From the NCBI GenBank assembly GCA_008933525.1, contig WBUV01000032.1, positions 1 to 14,052 of the forward strand: a stretch of DNA of 14,052 nucleotides. The letters are read 5' to 3'. The notes under the pieces are model-generated. The model was given only the letters and a program-made list of their open reading frames with translations, was not told the DNA's origin and searched no databases. Source of the DNA: Bacteroidales bacterium. Its GTDB lineage: Bacteria; Bacteroidota; Bacteroidia; Bacteroidales; Tenuifilaceae. The first letter of the stretch is position 1, and the number at the start of each line of letters is the position of its first letter. Positions 13,860-14,052 of the stretch are shown piece after piece. Position numbers and translations under genes: made by a program.

Positions 13860-14052
13860 GATTTCTTGCGCTGTAAAAATACCGGTTGCACGCATGAACA
13901 AGTGGATTTCATTTGCATCTCTTACTTTTTCCATGATGAAAAAGTAAGCAAAAAATCTAGGCAAAACTATGGTTATTCGCCCTATCGGGCTCATGAGGGC
14001 TTCGCCGTTCCTCCCGCCCTGCTGTAAGTCTAGAATTTCTGCAAAAGTAGGC
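13860..14052. repeat. Hairpin-rich, dispersed-repeat-like intergenic DNA (runs off window)
   Basis: CTTACTTTTTC (13921-13931) and GAAAAAGTAAG (13938-13948) form a perfect 11-bp dyad with a 6-nt loop. GCCC-tatc-GGGC (13979-13990) and AGGGC/GCCCT (13996-14000 and 14016-14020) follow in a stretch clearly richer in G and C than other spacers. The wording (CTTACTTTTTCC-ATGATGAAAAAGTAAG, then ATTCGCCCTATCGGGCTCAT) resembles a long intergenic repeat I recognise from Bacteroidetes genomes. Only one copy is here, so that is recognition, not proof. It may also end transcription of the upstream operon. The minus-strand open frame across it is not convincing as a gene. Confidence 0.5.

Noticed and set aside
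13509..13994. Minus-strand open frame of 161 codons
   Set aside because: It lies antisense to the LytTR regulator and extends into repeat-like DNA; the regulator frame has full domain support and this one has none.

Overview
The window looks like chromosomal DNA of a Bacteroidetes bacterium, probably Bacteroidales or a relative. The support is AT-rich intergenic DNA, TonB-dependent receptor architecture with an N-terminal carboxypeptidase-like domain, LytS/LytTR two-component genes, weak Shine-Dalgarno sequences, and promoter candidates of the TTTG-N19-TAnnTTTG type. The exact genus cannot be read from the sequence.

Layout. (1) 1-3261: the N-terminal part of a XerC/D-type tyrosine recombinase on the minus strand (cut by the window edge), divergent from pyruvate kinase (pyk), then a secreted TPR protein with a non-ATG start. 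(2) 3263-6433, all minus strand: a hemerythrin/RIC-like di-iron protein overlaps a LuxR-type regulator whose receiver domain has lost its phosphorylation residues. After a gap holding a dyad come an outer-membrane porin-like barrel and a small exported FMN-binding protein with a flavinylation motif. (3) 6589-7146: a divergent single gene with V4R/DUF2378-like features, closed by a textbook intrinsic terminator. (4) 7269-13859, all plus strand: TonB-dependent receptor, a 16-nt periodic spacer, a secreted TPR protein, a strong hairpin, then LytS-type histidine kinase, ICMT-like membrane methyltransferase, secreted Ntn amide hydrolase and LytTR response regulator. (5) 13860-14052: GC-richer, hairpin-forming DNA that looks like a dispersed intergenic repeat.

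How the genes may work together. The hemerythrin-LuxR pair reads as a sensor or repair protein for O2, NO or iron plus a non-phosphorylated regulator. Its plausible targets are the porin/FMN-protein pair and the divergent V4R-like gene. The second cluster looks like an uptake-and-sensing module. In it a receptor imports a ligand, a periplasmic amidase may cleave an amide-linked compound, and a kinase/regulator pair split by two enzyme genes controls expression. Both functional readings are inference from gene order and family. No tRNA, rRNA, CRISPR array or insertion sequence was seen.
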